Both the position numbers and the translations under genes were made by a program. Below the pieces are notes generated by a model that saw only the letters and a list, made by a program, of their open reading frames with translations, searched no databases and was not told where the DNA came from. From an uncultured Arenicella sp. (GTDB lineage: Bacteria; Pseudomonadota; Gammaproteobacteria; Arenicellales; Arenicellaceae): DNA of 32,649 nucleotides. The stretch is from assembly GCA_937989675.1 (NCBI GenBank), contig CALKRK010000004.1, forward strand, positions 1 to 32,649, read 5' to 3'. Of the stretch, positions 1-7,931 are shown in pieces. The number at the start of each line of letters is the position of its first letter. Positions within the stretch are counted from its first letter, which is position 1.

Positions 1-676
1 GGCTGTTTTCAATTTCGATACCCGCGACGCTATCGAACACATCGTTGTGCGCAACATGAATGTTATCGCTCATGCCGACATAGATCGCGGCGTCTTCAAT
101 GCCTGAAATTACGTTATGTTCAACAACCCCGTTTTTACCCAGCTGCGGAAACACACCGTACACACCCGTATCCGCAATGATGTTATTGCGAATTTCAAAG
201 TTGTTGCCCGCTTGACCCATAATGCCGTTGCCCTTGTAGCCGGTTATGTACAAGTTTTCGACCACCACGTTATTGCCCGAGTAGAGCACAGCGTCATTCA
301 GCTTACCTAAGCCATCTAATCTCGCTCGCTTACCCTGCTCGATAACGCCGATCAGATGAATATTGTCTTTGTCAATGTACACCGTTTCCGAATAGGTACC
401 AGGCATAATTCGAATAGTGGTCCCCGGCTCAGCCTTAGTGACAGCATCCTGAATTGACTCGCCAGCATTAACCACAACCGTAGTTTGATTTGCAACACCG
501 GCTGGCCCTGTATTACCTAGAGACTCATCTTTCGACTTGTCGTAACCCCCAGCGAAACTCTTACCCCCCTGGCTATCAACAATGGTGGATACCGGCGCAC
601 TTTTTTGGCCGGCGTAATAGGCAACCGATCCAATGATTAGTCCTAAAGCTATCAGTATGACTATTTTAAATTTCAT
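1..676 (-). CDS. Parallel beta-helix repeat protein, C-terminus cut by window edge
   Basis: The frame is open from an ATG at 674-676 to the window edge, so the C-terminus is missing; about 225 residues are visible. The start is supported by an AGGAG ribosome site 8 bases upstream. The N-terminus (MKFKIVILIALGLIIGSVAY) is a membrane anchor or uncleaved signal, followed by a Gly/Ser/Lys-rich linker to about residue 60. After that come an INxxExIQDAV-like segment and short repeats of the NNVVVENLYI / NNFEIRNNII / NNIHVAHNDV type, each one turn of a right-handed parallel beta-helix (NosD/PbH1 type). It should face the periplasm. It is the last visible gene of a minus-strand run, 16 bp after the diheme peroxidase, so cotranscription is likely. 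Substrate and activity are unknown; the fold is used by carbohydrate-active enzymes and by copper-site maturation proteins. Confidence 0.85.
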   Translation of the reverse strand, partial: MKFKIVILIALGLIIGSVAYYAGQKSAPVSTIVDSQGGKSFAGGYDKSKDESLGNTGPAGVANQTTVVVNAGESIQDAVTKAEPGTTIRIMPGTYSETVYIDKDNIHLIGVIEQGKRARLDGLGKLNDAVLYSGNNVVVENLYITGYKGNGIMGQAGNNFEIRNNIIADTGVYGVFPQLGKNGVVEHNVISGIEDAAIYVGMSDNIHVAHNDVFDSVAGIEIENS

Positions 677-692
677 GCTCATTCTCCTCGAT

Positions 693-1913
693 TCATTCTT
701 TTACTCGGCCACCATCTTGAGCGACTTGCGCTCCAGCGTCTTGAATGACAGGCCGCAAGCCAGATGGCAGCTCTTGGGGTATCTCCGGTAAAAATTTCTC
801 GTCCGTTAACGTGCGCATAAACGCCACGATTAAATCCAATTCCTTGTCAGTTAAATCTGGGCTGGTAATATGCCAATGCAATTTTAAATTGAGTTCCTCA
901 GGAGCCGCATGGCCACGCCCCTTATTGTAAAACTCAGTCGCATCGCGCAAATTATCAAACACACCTGAATGCATATACGGCGCTGTTTTCTCGATATTGC
1001 GAAGCGTAGGCACCTTGAATGCACCTCTCAATTCAGGCATTTCATAAACTGCTTCTGCGCCAGCGTCAAAAGGCACACCTTTTTGCTCTGGAGCACCTAT
1101 AACAGCCAATTGATTGTTAGTGAATGTCGGCGGAGTGTGGCATTCGGAACACCTTGCAACAAACGAGCGAAACACATTGAACCCAGCTATTTCCTCTTTT
1201 GTCATCGCATTATGATTGCCGTGAGCGTATTGATCGTAGCGGCTATTGAGTGAAATTAGCGATGTTTGAAACGCCGCCAGCGCCGTGTAAACATTGTTCA
1301 ATTCCAAGCCGCCCTGCTGACTGAATGCATCTTCGAATAAACGCACGTAGATCGGCGCATTCTGCAAACTGCGCATAAGGTTTTCCGGGGTGGTACTCAT
1401 CTCTTTATTAGAATACAGCGGCTCTAACATTTGCTGCTCAAGAGTCTTAACCCGAGCATCCCAAAAAAAGGAAGTCAGGAACGCGGCATTCCACAGGGTT
1501 GGCGCTGAACGCATGCCAAGTTCACCATCGAACCCTACAGATACGCCTTGCCCGTCGGTAAAACCTTGATTTGGATCGTGGCAACTGCTGCAGGCGAGTT
1601 GCCCATTCTTGGAGAGAATTGGGTCAAAAAACAAATAACGCCCAAGGTCAATTTGCTGTGGACTAAAACCATCGCGAACCGTTGGTAAACCTGTATGAGT
1701 GCCACCAACCCCGCGCCCCTGAGTCGAATCATAATATTGATATAAAGAACGAAGCTCACAGCGATTTCCGTCAACCAATTCAAAGCCTTTGGGGCACTGA
1801 GACTTAAGTTCAAAATTGGGGCTCCGAGAATACGAGTCACTTGGCCGCACCAAGCAATTCACCGCGCCAGCAATCAAAAGTACAACTAATAACTGTGACT
1901 TTTTATTGCTCAT
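693..1913 (-). CDS. Diheme cytochrome c peroxidase, MauG/CcpA family
   Basis: A 406-residue periplasmic diheme protein. The first 25 residues form a signal peptide. Two heme-binding motifs are visible, CSSCH at 108-112 and CSECH at 255-259, about 147 residues apart as in bacterial cytochrome c peroxidases. The second half carries the family block VPTLRNIEKTAPYMHSGVF (about 301-319), whose Met/His region sits near the heme. Family members reduce hydrogen peroxide or, in MauG, oxidise a protein side chain; the sequence does not show which applies here. It starts 9 bp after the stop of the diheme cytochrome, a likely electron donor, and is followed 16 bp later by the beta-helix gene. This makes a three-gene operon probable. 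The N-terminal extension (about 35-85) has Cys40 and Cys52 outside the heme motifs, possibly a disulfide. Confidence 0.92.
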   Translation of the reverse strand: MSNKKSQLLVVLLIAGAVNCLVRPSDSYSRSPNFELKSQCPKGFELVDGNRCELRSLYQYYDSTQGRGVGGTHTGLPTVRDGFSPQQIDLGRYLFFDPILSKNGQLACSSCHDPNQGFTDGQGVSVGFDGELGMRSAPTLWNAAFLTSFFWDARVKTLEQQMLEPLYSNKEMSTTPENLMRSLQNAPIYVRLFEDAFSQQGGLELNNVYTALAAFQTSLISLNSRYDQYAHGNHNAMTKEEIAGFNVFRSFVARCSECHTPPTFTNNQLAVIGAPEQKGVPFDAGAEAVYEMPELRGAFKVPTLRNIEKTAPYMHSGVFDNLRDATEFYNKGRGHAAPEELNLKLHWHITSPDLTDKELDLIVAFMRTLTDEKFLPEIPQELPSGLRPVIQDAGAQVAQDGGRVKE

Positions 1914-1922
1914 ATGCGCTCG

Positions 1923-2564
1923 CTATTGTGTTGCAATATAAGCGAGCACATCCTGTATTTGCTGTTTGTCGGAAACCGTTGCCGCCATCATCTTCATCTG
2001 GCGGCCCAGCTTATCGTCTTTATGCCTACCTCGGCTTCCACTGAGAAAGTTTTGATACTGACGGCTTAAATAAGCAACACTTAAACCAGACAACTTTGGG
2101 GCATTCAGTAATTCGTTACCCTCTGCCTTAGGACCATGGCAAGCACCGCAAGACGACTGATAAATTTTATAGCCATGCTTTACGTCGGCAACTAACTCTT
2201 CAGTACTCGATTGTTCAATACCGCTATGCTTTAGCGACTGCAAGTATTCGGCCACCTGCCGTTTATCTGCATCCGTCTCAAGCAATGTCGCCATCGGCTG
2301 CATTTGCTGTGCATATTCATCGCCTTTATCCGCGCCACGAATACTCTTCGCAAAGTTATCTAACTGGCGAACTAAATAACTTGCTTGCTGCCCTGCCAAA
2401 GCAGGGCTTCCTAAGGCATCATTTCCTTGGCCTTGGGCGCCGTGGCAACTGGCGCAGTATTGTTCATAGAGCTGCTTAGCCGAGCCGCTTTCAGCCGCAT
2501 ATAACAAGCCGCTTATCAAAATCAACACGAATATTGATATAACTCTTAACACACTGACGCCCAC
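1923..2564 (-). CDS. Diheme cytochrome c, c4-like
   Basis: A 213-residue protein with a signal peptide (hydrophobic residues 6-22, likely cut near YAA-ES). It has two similar cytochrome c domains, with heme motifs CASCH at 37-41 and CGACH at 139-143. Each is followed by the Gly-rich stretch and the PxLxGxxxxYLxRQxxNF block typical of cytochrome c4, and Met ligands are present (QMQPMA and QMKMMA). Its role would be periplasmic electron transfer, most simply to the peroxidase encoded 9 bp downstream. The start is GTG at 2562-2564; there is no strong ribosome site, and a second GTG lies four codons in, so the exact start is uncertain. The gene lies 110 bp downstream of a co-directional membrane AraC regulator, which may control it. 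Confidence 0.9.
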   Translation of the reverse strand: MGVSVLRVISIFVLILISGLLYAAESGSAKQLYEQYCASCHGAQGQGNDALGSPALAGQQASYLVRQLDNFAKSIRGADKGDEYAQQMQPMATLLETDADKRQVAEYLQSLKHSGIEQSSTEELVADVKHGYKIYQSSCGACHGPKAEGNELLNAPKLSGLSVAYLSRQYQNFLSGSRGRHKDDKLGRQMKMMAATVSDKQQIQDVLAYIATQ

Positions 2565-2674
2565 TTAATCTGATTCAATTTGCTAGCTCAACACCACCTA
2601 AGGAGCCTAGTAAATCATATTATTCGACATTTCAGGTGATCGTTCCTACGAATTTTGAAAAGCGCAATCGATTT

Positions 2675-3724
2675 TCATGCTGGATCACTTATATGCTTTT
2701 TCCTGTATTCGCTTGGTGTCATGGTGTGTGTTTGTCGAAACGCTTTATTGAAGGAGCTGAGTGAACGAAAACCAGTATCGAGCGCAATCGACAAGATCGG
2801 CACGTGTGCCTGCTCAAGGTCAGCCAGTCGATCACTGGCATCTTTAATGCGAAACCCATTCAGGTAATCACTGAAATTTCGATACCCTAGGCCTGAGTTA
2901 ATAATTTTGCGTAAACGATACTCAGGCAACGCCAACTTATCGGCCAACTGCCCAATAGTCAGACCAATTTCTCGATAAGCATGCTCTTTGTTCATTAATG
3001 CCTCTAATTGCTCAACAATATCTTTAGGCACATCAACGGCTGGCTCAGACTCCGCGGGCGCCTTAGAAGCACCCTGTTCTTGAAGCTCGTAATGCAGCAC
3101 TCCTGGTGTAAGTTGCATCAGTTGAACATTAGCAATGAAACTCAAAATACCCACCGGCAGATACTGCCAAACGGCTAGCCAAGGGGCGCCAGGAAATACA
3201 ATTTCGCGCAAAACAATCAAGATAAACGTAACCGACCCCGCCAACGCACAAAACCAAAATCTCAGCTCACGGCGCGCTTCAACAAGATCGTCACGCCAAT
3301 AGCGAACCACAACAAACATAGCCCAGCCGAGCAAAACAAATTCCAATGCTTGGGGGGCGGTGCTGTATAACCAATATGGCAAAGCCACATCAATCGCGGC
3401 AAACCCCCTGCCTACCGCTGGGAAAAGCACTGTAATCGCAACTAGTGCCCAGCTCCAAGCCGCTAGCCGAAATTGATCATCGAATAAACGACAGCATAGT
3501 AGCCAGAAAAAACCCGGTACGGCATTTTCAATGATTCGTAAATACGGCGCGGACCAATGCCCAGCGATAACAGGGTGCATTAAGTACGCTAGAACCGAAA
3601 TAAGAAAGATAAGTAGCAAGCGTTCTTCCGTTGACCACTGCCGGCGAACCCTCCATAAAAGCACAATACTGAGAAGCACTTGCGAGAACGCAAAGGCAAT
3701 TACCGACGCAAAAAGGGGTTCCAT
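2675..3724 (-). CDS. AraC-family regulator with membrane-embedded N-terminal domain
   Basis: A 349-residue protein starting at the ATG at 3722-3724. The first roughly 215 residues contain about seven hydrophobic segments separated by short charged loops. A linker follows, then a C-terminal AraC double helix-turn-helix of about 100 residues (GLTIGQLADKLALPEYRLRKI, then PILSIALDTGFRSLSSFNKAFR, then MTPSEYRKKH). This is the known architecture of membrane-bound AraC activators that sense something at or outside the membrane. It has the same layout and clear sequence similarity to the regulator at 23665-24744. It precedes the cytochrome/peroxidase genes on the same strand with a 110-bp gap, making them candidate targets. 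The signal is not visible. Confidence 0.9.
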   Translation of the reverse strand: MEPLFASVIAFAFSQVLLSIVLLWRVRRQWSTEERLLLIFLISVLAYLMHPVIAGHWSAPYLRIIENAVPGFFWLLCCRLFDDQFRLAAWSWALVAITVLFPAVGRGFAAIDVALPYWLYSTAPQALEFVLLGWAMFVVVRYWRDDLVEARRELRFWFCALAGSVTFILIVLREIVFPGAPWLAVWQYLPVGILSFIANVQLMQLTPGVLHYELQEQGASKAPAESEPAVDVPKDIVEQLEALMNKEHAYREIGLTIGQLADKLALPEYRLRKIINSGLGYRNFSDYLNGFRIKDASDRLADLEQAHVPILSIALDTGFRSLSSFNKAFRQTHTMTPSEYRKKHISDPA

Positions 3725-3898
3725 TACTGTATACAGCGCCGCAGTGCGCTAAGTGTTAACTGACTTACCAAAATAAGGGGAAAGCTCCAACTCCAAATTT
3801 GCCAACTCGGCCACCCTATTACACTCATGCGCCAAACTCAAGCACGCGTCTAATCAGCTGATTCACGAAAGCAGCCGAGCGTTGGTTCATAATGGATG

Positions 3899-3964
3899 TG
3901 ACCGTATGACACCGTCGATAGAGGATAGGGGGGTTGGGGCATTTTCCTCTAAATCATACGGTCA
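3899..3964. repeat. Nested inverted repeat with G-rich loop
   Basis: The outer arms are an 11-bp perfect inverted repeat, TGACCGTATGA at 3899-3909 and TCATACGGTCA at 3954-3964. Inside is a 7-bp pair, TAGAGGA at 3919-3925 and TCCTCTA at 3945-3951. The apical loop contains a run of six G followed by TTGGGG. There is no T-run after either arm, and it lies upstream of both neighbours rather than after a gene, so it is not an obvious terminator. It could be an operator, a structured leader or a REP-like unit. No second copy was seen in the window. Confidence 0.55.
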
Positions 3965-4151
3965 AAAATATTTCCAGACGCTCGACTGCCCGTAGACCGA
4001 GTTTGCTTAGTTTACAAATGTAAAGCCAACTGATTTCGAAATTCGTCAGCATTTATTGAAGTATTTACTCAATAAACGCTAATCCACACCCAAAATCACA
4101 AGGCGAGCAGCTCTGAAGATTAACTTGCGTTAACCTGGCTTGCCGACTACT

Positions 4152-4191
4152 GATTACACACGTAATCTTAACTGCGATTACAGCCGTAATC
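4152..4191. promoter_or_regulatory. Tandem BlaI-type operators
   Basis: Two perfect inverted repeats of identical design are present: GATTACACACGTAATC at 4152-4167 and GATTACAGCCGTAATC at 4176-4191. Each has 6-bp arms GATTAC/GTAATC around a 4-bp spacer. Their centres are 24 bp apart, and the second ends 26 bp before the preferred start codon of the BlaI-like gene. BlaI/MecI repressors bind short dyads as dimers over their own promoter, so autoregulation of the repressor/protease pair is the natural reading. By eye, no other GATTAC-N4-GTAATC was found in the window. Confidence 0.8.
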
Positions 4192-4217
4192 AAAAATAGA
4201 TTTGTATGAGACTATGT

Positions 4218-4589
4218 ATGTCTAATCGAGTGAGTGAGTCAGAAAAAATTGTAATGGAGGTTCTGTGGCAGGAATCACCATTGACTAGCCTGGAGGTAGT
4301 TGACCGACTGGCCGAGCAGAGCTGGAACGAAAAAACGGTCAAAACCTTCTTAAACCGACTTGTGAATAAACGGGTGGTGGCTTTCGAAAAGCAGGGGCGC
4401 CGATATTTGTATTCGCCGGCCGTAGAGCGAAGCGCGTTTCTAAGAGAAGAAAGCACCGGCTTTCTGAATAAAGTATTCAAAGGCAATATGAAAGAGCTGT
4501 TAACCACGTTTGTGCAAAACAAGCAGCTTTCAGCCGAGGAATTGAATTACCTCAAAACATTGCTCGATCAAGATGAGACCACAAAATGA
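4218..4589 (+). CDS. BlaI/MecI/CopY-family transcriptional repressor
   Basis: The product is 123 residues from the ATG at 4218. An in-frame ATG four codons upstream (4206) is possible, but the MSNRVSESEKIVMEVLW start matches the family's usual N-terminus, and a GAG ribosome-site core lies 7 bases before 4218. It has a winged-helix DNA-binding domain (SESEKIVMEVLW, LTSLEVVDRL, WNEKTVKTFLNRLVNKRVV, GRRYLYSPAV) followed by a helical dimerisation and cleavage region. It is expected to repress its own operon through the two operators at 4152-4191 and to be inactivated when the adjacent M56 protease is triggered. Its stop overlaps the next gene's start (ATGA, 4 bp), so translation is coupled. The known BlaI cleavage-site Asn-Phe pair is not clearly visible. 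Confidence 0.92.
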   Translation: MSNRVSESEKIVMEVLWQESPLTSLEVVDRLAEQSWNEKTVKTFLNRLVNKRVVAFEKQGRRYLYSPAVERSAFLREESTGFLNKVFKGNMKELLTTFVQNKQLSAEELNYLKTLLDQDETTK

Positions 4590-6184
4590 TTGAGTTTCTC
4601 GACCTCCTCTGGAAAGCTAACGTCGATATCAGCTTGTTATTGATCGTCATTTTGCTGTGCCGTTTTGCGCTGAGAAAGACCACACAGTTTCATAACGCCT
4701 ACCTACTATGGTTGAGCATTCCGCTGGCTCTCGTATGCGCCAAAATTATTGCGAACTTGGAACTCCAATCCAATTCAATTGCCACAACGATAAGACCAAT
4801 CACGCAAGCCGTTTATTACGTAGCCACGCAGCCTACGGCGACGATCAACAATACCGTGATCCTCGGCATAGCGTGGGCCATTGTTAGTTTTATATTGCTG
4901 GCACGCTTAATAAAGCAACACCATCAAGTAAGGCAGGAGTTGAGGTCCATTCGCAGTAAGCAAGCAGTCGACCTCAGCTCAAGCTACCCGGTGATCGCCG
5001 TTGATGATGCTAACTTTTCACCAGCGGTGTATGGGTTTCTGAAGCCAAAAATTTACTTCCCCGTTCAACTATTAGACCTACTCACGCACCAGCAAATCAG
5101 TTTAATTCTGCGCCATGAAGAACAACATATACTGCAAAAACATCTCTGGTTAAATTTGCTATGGGATGTTCTCGCATGCTTTATGTGGTTCAACCCATTG
5201 ATTTATCTGTCTAGGCAACGCTTTCGCCACGACCAGGAACTTTATTGCGATTACTTAGTTTTGCACAAAACCAATAAGCATGAGCACCGCACCTATGGGC
5301 ATGCTCTATTAACCACAGTCTCTGCCACTCACTCGGTTAGCTTACTTTGCTCTTGGAAAACATTTAACCAATTAGAGGAAAGAATTATGAACATTAAATC
5401 CATTCAACACCCGAAAGGTAAACTGGTATTGGGCCTGCTTGGCGCGCTAATCGTATTCACCGCATCAGCCTATAGCGTTGCGACTGCCCATGACCCTAAG
5501 GCGGGCGAACCGCCATCCGCGCCTGTTGCACCCGTGGCTCCCGCTGATCAGAAAGTCAGGATAGTGACTAATACTGGGGCCAGCGATATCTCGAAACATA
5601 TTGTGGTGAACAAAGACGACGTTCAGTTTATTGACGAAGATGGCAAGCGCAGCGTTATGGAAAACGGAGAAAAGCGCGAAATGACCGACGCCGAAGTCAT
5701 TGAATTTGAAAAGTTAGTCGGCGATATGAATTCAATAAACCTTATCGAGCTTAAAAATCTGGAAGGCCCAAGAGAGATCGCCATTAGAAAGATCATCGAA
5801 AATGGCGTTATTAAGGACTTTAATATCGACACAGACTTTGACATTGATACCGAGGAAATAGAAAGAGCGCTCTCCGCGATCGATATAGACGCAATCGCAA
5901 ACGAAGCACGTAATCAATTCGTGTTTAAATTCAGCAAAAACGAATTCGAAGGGAAAATTGCGGAACACGAATTGGAAAAAACTCTGGCTCGCTTGGAAGC
6001 TCTCAATGAATCAAAGCAGATCGAGAAAAAACAACTAAAAGCGGCACGCAACAAAATTGAACTAGCTCGTAAAGACCTAAAGCGAGATCGCGAGCAAATG
6101 CGAAGGTCTGAAGAACGGGCCCGCTCTGAGGTACAGAAGCTGCGTGCTAAGATCGCTGAAATAGAGAGTTCCAGGGCACGCTAA
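4586..6184 (+). CDS. M56-family (BlaR1-type) sensor metalloprotease with coiled-coil C-terminal domain
   Basis: A 532-residue inner-membrane antirepressor protease. Hydrophobic segments lie at about 13-29, 38-56 and 89-108. The zinc site is HEEQH at 177-181 with Glu218 in HDQELYCD, followed by a further segment at about 279-300 that leads into the periplasm. The family cleaves the partner repressor in the cytoplasm once the external domain is triggered. Here the external part (about 301-532) has no SxxK penicillin-binding domain. It begins with a Pro/Ala/Val linker (308-321), continues with a mixed acidic domain to about 450, and ends in a highly charged predicted coiled coil (about 455-532). 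The signal is therefore probably not a beta-lactam bound covalently. The gene overlaps the repressor gene by 4 bp. Confidence 0.9.
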   Translation: MIEFLDLLWKANVDISLLLIVILLCRFALRKTTQFHNAYLLWLSIPLALVCAKIIANLELQSNSIATTIRPITQAVYYVATQPTATINNTVILGIAWAIVSFILLARLIKQHHQVRQELRSIRSKQAVDLSSSYPVIAVDDANFSPAVYGFLKPKIYFPVQLLDLLTHQQISLILRHEEQHILQKHLWLNLLWDVLACFMWFNPLIYLSRQRFRHDQELYCDYLVLHKTNKHEHRTYGHALLTTVSATHSVSLLCSWKTFNQLEERIMNIKSIQHPKGKLVLGLLGALIVFTASAYSVATAHDPKAGEPPSAPVAPVAPADQKVRIVTNTGASDISKHIVVNKDDVQFIDEDGKRSVMENGEKREMTDAEVIEFEKLVGDMNSINLIELKNLEGPREIAIRKIIENGVIKDFNIDTDFDIDTEEIERALSAIDIDAIANEARNQFVFKFSKNEFEGKIAEHELEKTLARLEALNESKQIEKKQLKAARNKIELARKDLKRDREQMRRSEERARSEVQKLRAKIAEIESSRAR

Positions 6185-6231
6185 GTTCGATAGTTTGAAC
6201 ACCTTCAAAAACTTGGTCTTAGCCAAAATTT

Positions 6232-6924
6232 CTATTTGTTAGTTGATATCTTTTTGCAGAACTCCAAAAGGTCAGAGTAAGCGCCAAGGGCCGCTGTGTC
6301 ACGTGCACCACCAACAAGAACACAGTCAATCCCCGCTAACTCTGCACCTCCAAGATCTCGCCTGACTGAATCGCCGATGACAAGGCATTGCTCTTTTGGA
6401 AGACCAAGTTTTTCTACAACAAGCTCAAAAGGCTTTGGTGATGGCTTTACCAAACCATGGTCCGATGAAAATGATGAGGCCGAAAACAAATCTTTAATAT
6501 TGAGTTTTTCAAATGTCTTTAGCCACCTATCTTTAGGCGCCCAAATATCTATAACAACAGCTAATTTAAATCGTTGCTTAAGCTTAAACAACGCTTTTAC
6601 ATATTCTGCAAGAACGTAGCCATGTTCGTGATATGAAAAAGTGCGAATGAGGTTTTTTGTTTCGATAACTGAAAGCTCAGTATTAACCACATTTTTAATT
6701 GCCTCTTCTACTGTTGGGAATTTTTCTCTGTATTTCTCATCTGGGTAGCGTTCTCCAAGGTATTCCAGAACGCCTTTGATTATCTGATTTACATTTTGAT
6801 CCGAGAGCTTTCCGCCAATTTTCTTATAGTATATTGAATAGTCTTCATTCTCAGAGAACCTATCTTCTCCGAACATAAACGTACTATTCATATCAAGCAA
6901 TAGGGCACGTTTCTCACTATACAT
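6232..6924 (-). CDS. HAD-superfamily hydrolase with atypical motif I
   Basis: A 230-residue cytosolic protein of the HAD subfamily I type. Motif I is DMNST (Asp11 to Thr15), followed by a helical cap domain. Motif II is not obvious near VVIDIWAPK. The motif III lysine is in LVKPSPKPF, and motif IV is CLVIGDSVRRDLGGAELAGI. Asp11 is the usual nucleophile. The second Asp of DxD, the general acid/base in HAD phosphatases, is Asn13 here, so either the chemistry differs or activity is reduced. The gene is AT-rich and is the last of a five-gene minus-strand run, 65 bp after the VOC gene. It ends 47 bp from the convergent stop of the M56 gene. Confidence 0.85.
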   Translation of the reverse strand: MYSEKRALLLDMNSTFMFGEDRFSENEDYSIYYKKIGGKLSDQNVNQIIKGVLEYLGERYPDEKYREKFPTVEEAIKNVVNTELSVIETKNLIRTFSYHEHGYVLAEYVKALFKLKQRFKLAVVIDIWAPKDRWLKTFEKLNIKDLFSASSFSSDHGLVKPSPKPFELVVEKLGLPKEQCLVIGDSVRRDLGGAELAGIDCVLVGGARDTAALGAYSDLLEFCKKISTNK

Positions 6925-6989
6925 TTAATCTTCCGCGATGTAATTGGCGCCAACGTAGCCAGTTTACAAGATGAACTTTGATAGCTGAG

Positions 6990-7367
6990 CTAACCCTTAA
7001 TTGGAGACGACACATCACAAACTGTACCTTCTGGGGCAACTAGCAACATACGTCTTTGACCGTAAAATGTATTTTCTGGTGATTGCGATATTTCGCAGCC
7101 TAGCAGTTTGGCTTTTCCATATAATGCATCAACGTCTTCTACAACAAAGGTCAAGTAAACACCAGAGATCTTACTTCTCACCTGTGTAGGAACTGCTTCA
7201 TGATCTTCTAAGATTATTCCCAGCTCTAGCTCCTTACCCTCAGAAATAAGATGTATAAACCAATCACTATCGTATTCCACTCGAAACGCAAACAATGAAG
7301 TGTAAAAGCCCTTCGAACTTTCTAAATCTTGTGAGCAAACATTAGTTAGCAGTCTCTTAACTTGCAT
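6990..7367 (-). CDS. VOC-family (glyoxalase/bleomycin resistance fold) protein
   Basis: A 125-residue single-domain protein with two beta-alpha-beta-beta-beta modules. The first is VKRLLTNVCSQDLESSKGFYTSLF with its strands, the second ISGVYLTFVVEDVDALYGKA leading to the closing motif RMLLVAPEGTVCDVSSP. The pattern SKGFYTSLFAF is characteristic of vicinal oxygen chelate proteins. Members include glyoxalases, dioxygenases and antibiotic-binding proteins; the usual metal-ligand His/Glu pattern is not clear here, so the function is open. It lies 42 bp after the thioesterase gene in the same run. A weak ribosome site (AAGGT) precedes the ATG. Confidence 0.85.
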   Translation of the reverse strand: MQVKRLLTNVCSQDLESSKGFYTSLFAFRVEYDSDWFIHLISEGKELELGIILEDHEAVPTQVRSKISGVYLTFVVEDVDALYGKAKLLGCEISQSPENTFYGQRRMLLVAPEGTVCDVSSPIKG

Positions 7368-7409
7368 AGTATTACCTTAAAACGTAGGCGCGAGTATATG
7401 TGATACAGA

Positions 7410-7892
7410 TCAGGCCCTTTGTGCATTAGTGATTCCCACTCGAAGCATTCCAGACGCGTATACACATGGCTCGTCATTTGAATTAAATATTGTAGCTTCT
7501 GAGAAAACTTTCTTATCTATCTTTCGATTACGCTTGGCAACAACGTAAAACCTACCTTTTTCAATTGGCCGCGCTATGTCTATATTTAAACTGCACGTAG
7601 CGAAACTGCCCAGTTTTGAATACTTCAATCCGGTGAGGCCAAGTGCTAGATCTATAGTCGCAGAGATTACAGCACCGTTCACAAACTCTTGACCAACTCC
7701 ACCAAGATGAAACGGTTGAATATTTGATATTTCACATCTTGGCATATCCGGGTCACTCAGATTGACCTTGATGCCCAAGTGCAACGCAAATTCCGATGCG
7801 TTAAAGAACTCTTCTACTTTTTCCCACTTGTCATTTTTAATATATTCAGCAACTATTTTTGAAATATTTTTGGTTGTCAAATCACTCTCCAC
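7410..7892 (-). CDS. PaaI-type hotdog-fold thioesterase
   Basis: A 160-residue protein starting at GTG (7890-7892), with a GGTGGA ribosome-site-like stretch just upstream. The only nearby ATG (7900-7902) is out of frame. The hotdog core reads GVGQEFVNGAVISATIDLALGLTGL, followed by strands FATCSLNIDIARPIEKGRFYVVAKR, VFSEATIFNSNDEPCVYASGML. The N-x-x-V/I-x-x-x-x-D arrangement resembles the acyl-CoA thioesterase site of the PaaI/DUF4442 group. It would hydrolyse an acyl-CoA in the cytoplasm; the substrate is unknown. The N-terminal 60 residues form a helical extension. It is the third gene of the five-gene AT-rich run. Confidence 0.85.
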   Translation of the reverse strand: MESDLTTKNISKIVAEYIKNDKWEKVEEFFNASEFALHLGIKVNLSDPDMPRCEISNIQPFHLGGVGQEFVNGAVISATIDLALGLTGLKYSKLGSFATCSLNIDIARPIEKGRFYVVAKRNRKIDKKVFSEATIFNSNDEPCVYASGMLRVGITNAQRA

Positions 7893-7931
7893 CGAATGTC
7901 ATGCTTCTAATCAAAACATGTTACGTTTTCT

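Larger units (their letters stand above)
3725..4217. other. Intergenic region between AraC regulator and blaI-like gene
   Basis: This divergent region of about 490 bp has no convincing gene. It holds a long nested inverted repeat (3899-3964) and, at its right end, the two 16-bp operators of the BlaI-like repressor. Promoters for both flanking genes must lie here. A weak candidate for the repressor gene is TTGCCG (4140-4145), 17 bp, TAATCT (4163-4168), which would overlap the first operator. Confidence 0.6.

Noticed and set aside
1851-1860. Lipoprotein signal in the diheme peroxidase (Cys20)
   Set aside because: The residues before the Cys are AVN; Asn at -1 does not fit a lipobox, so an ordinary signal peptide or anchor is preferred.
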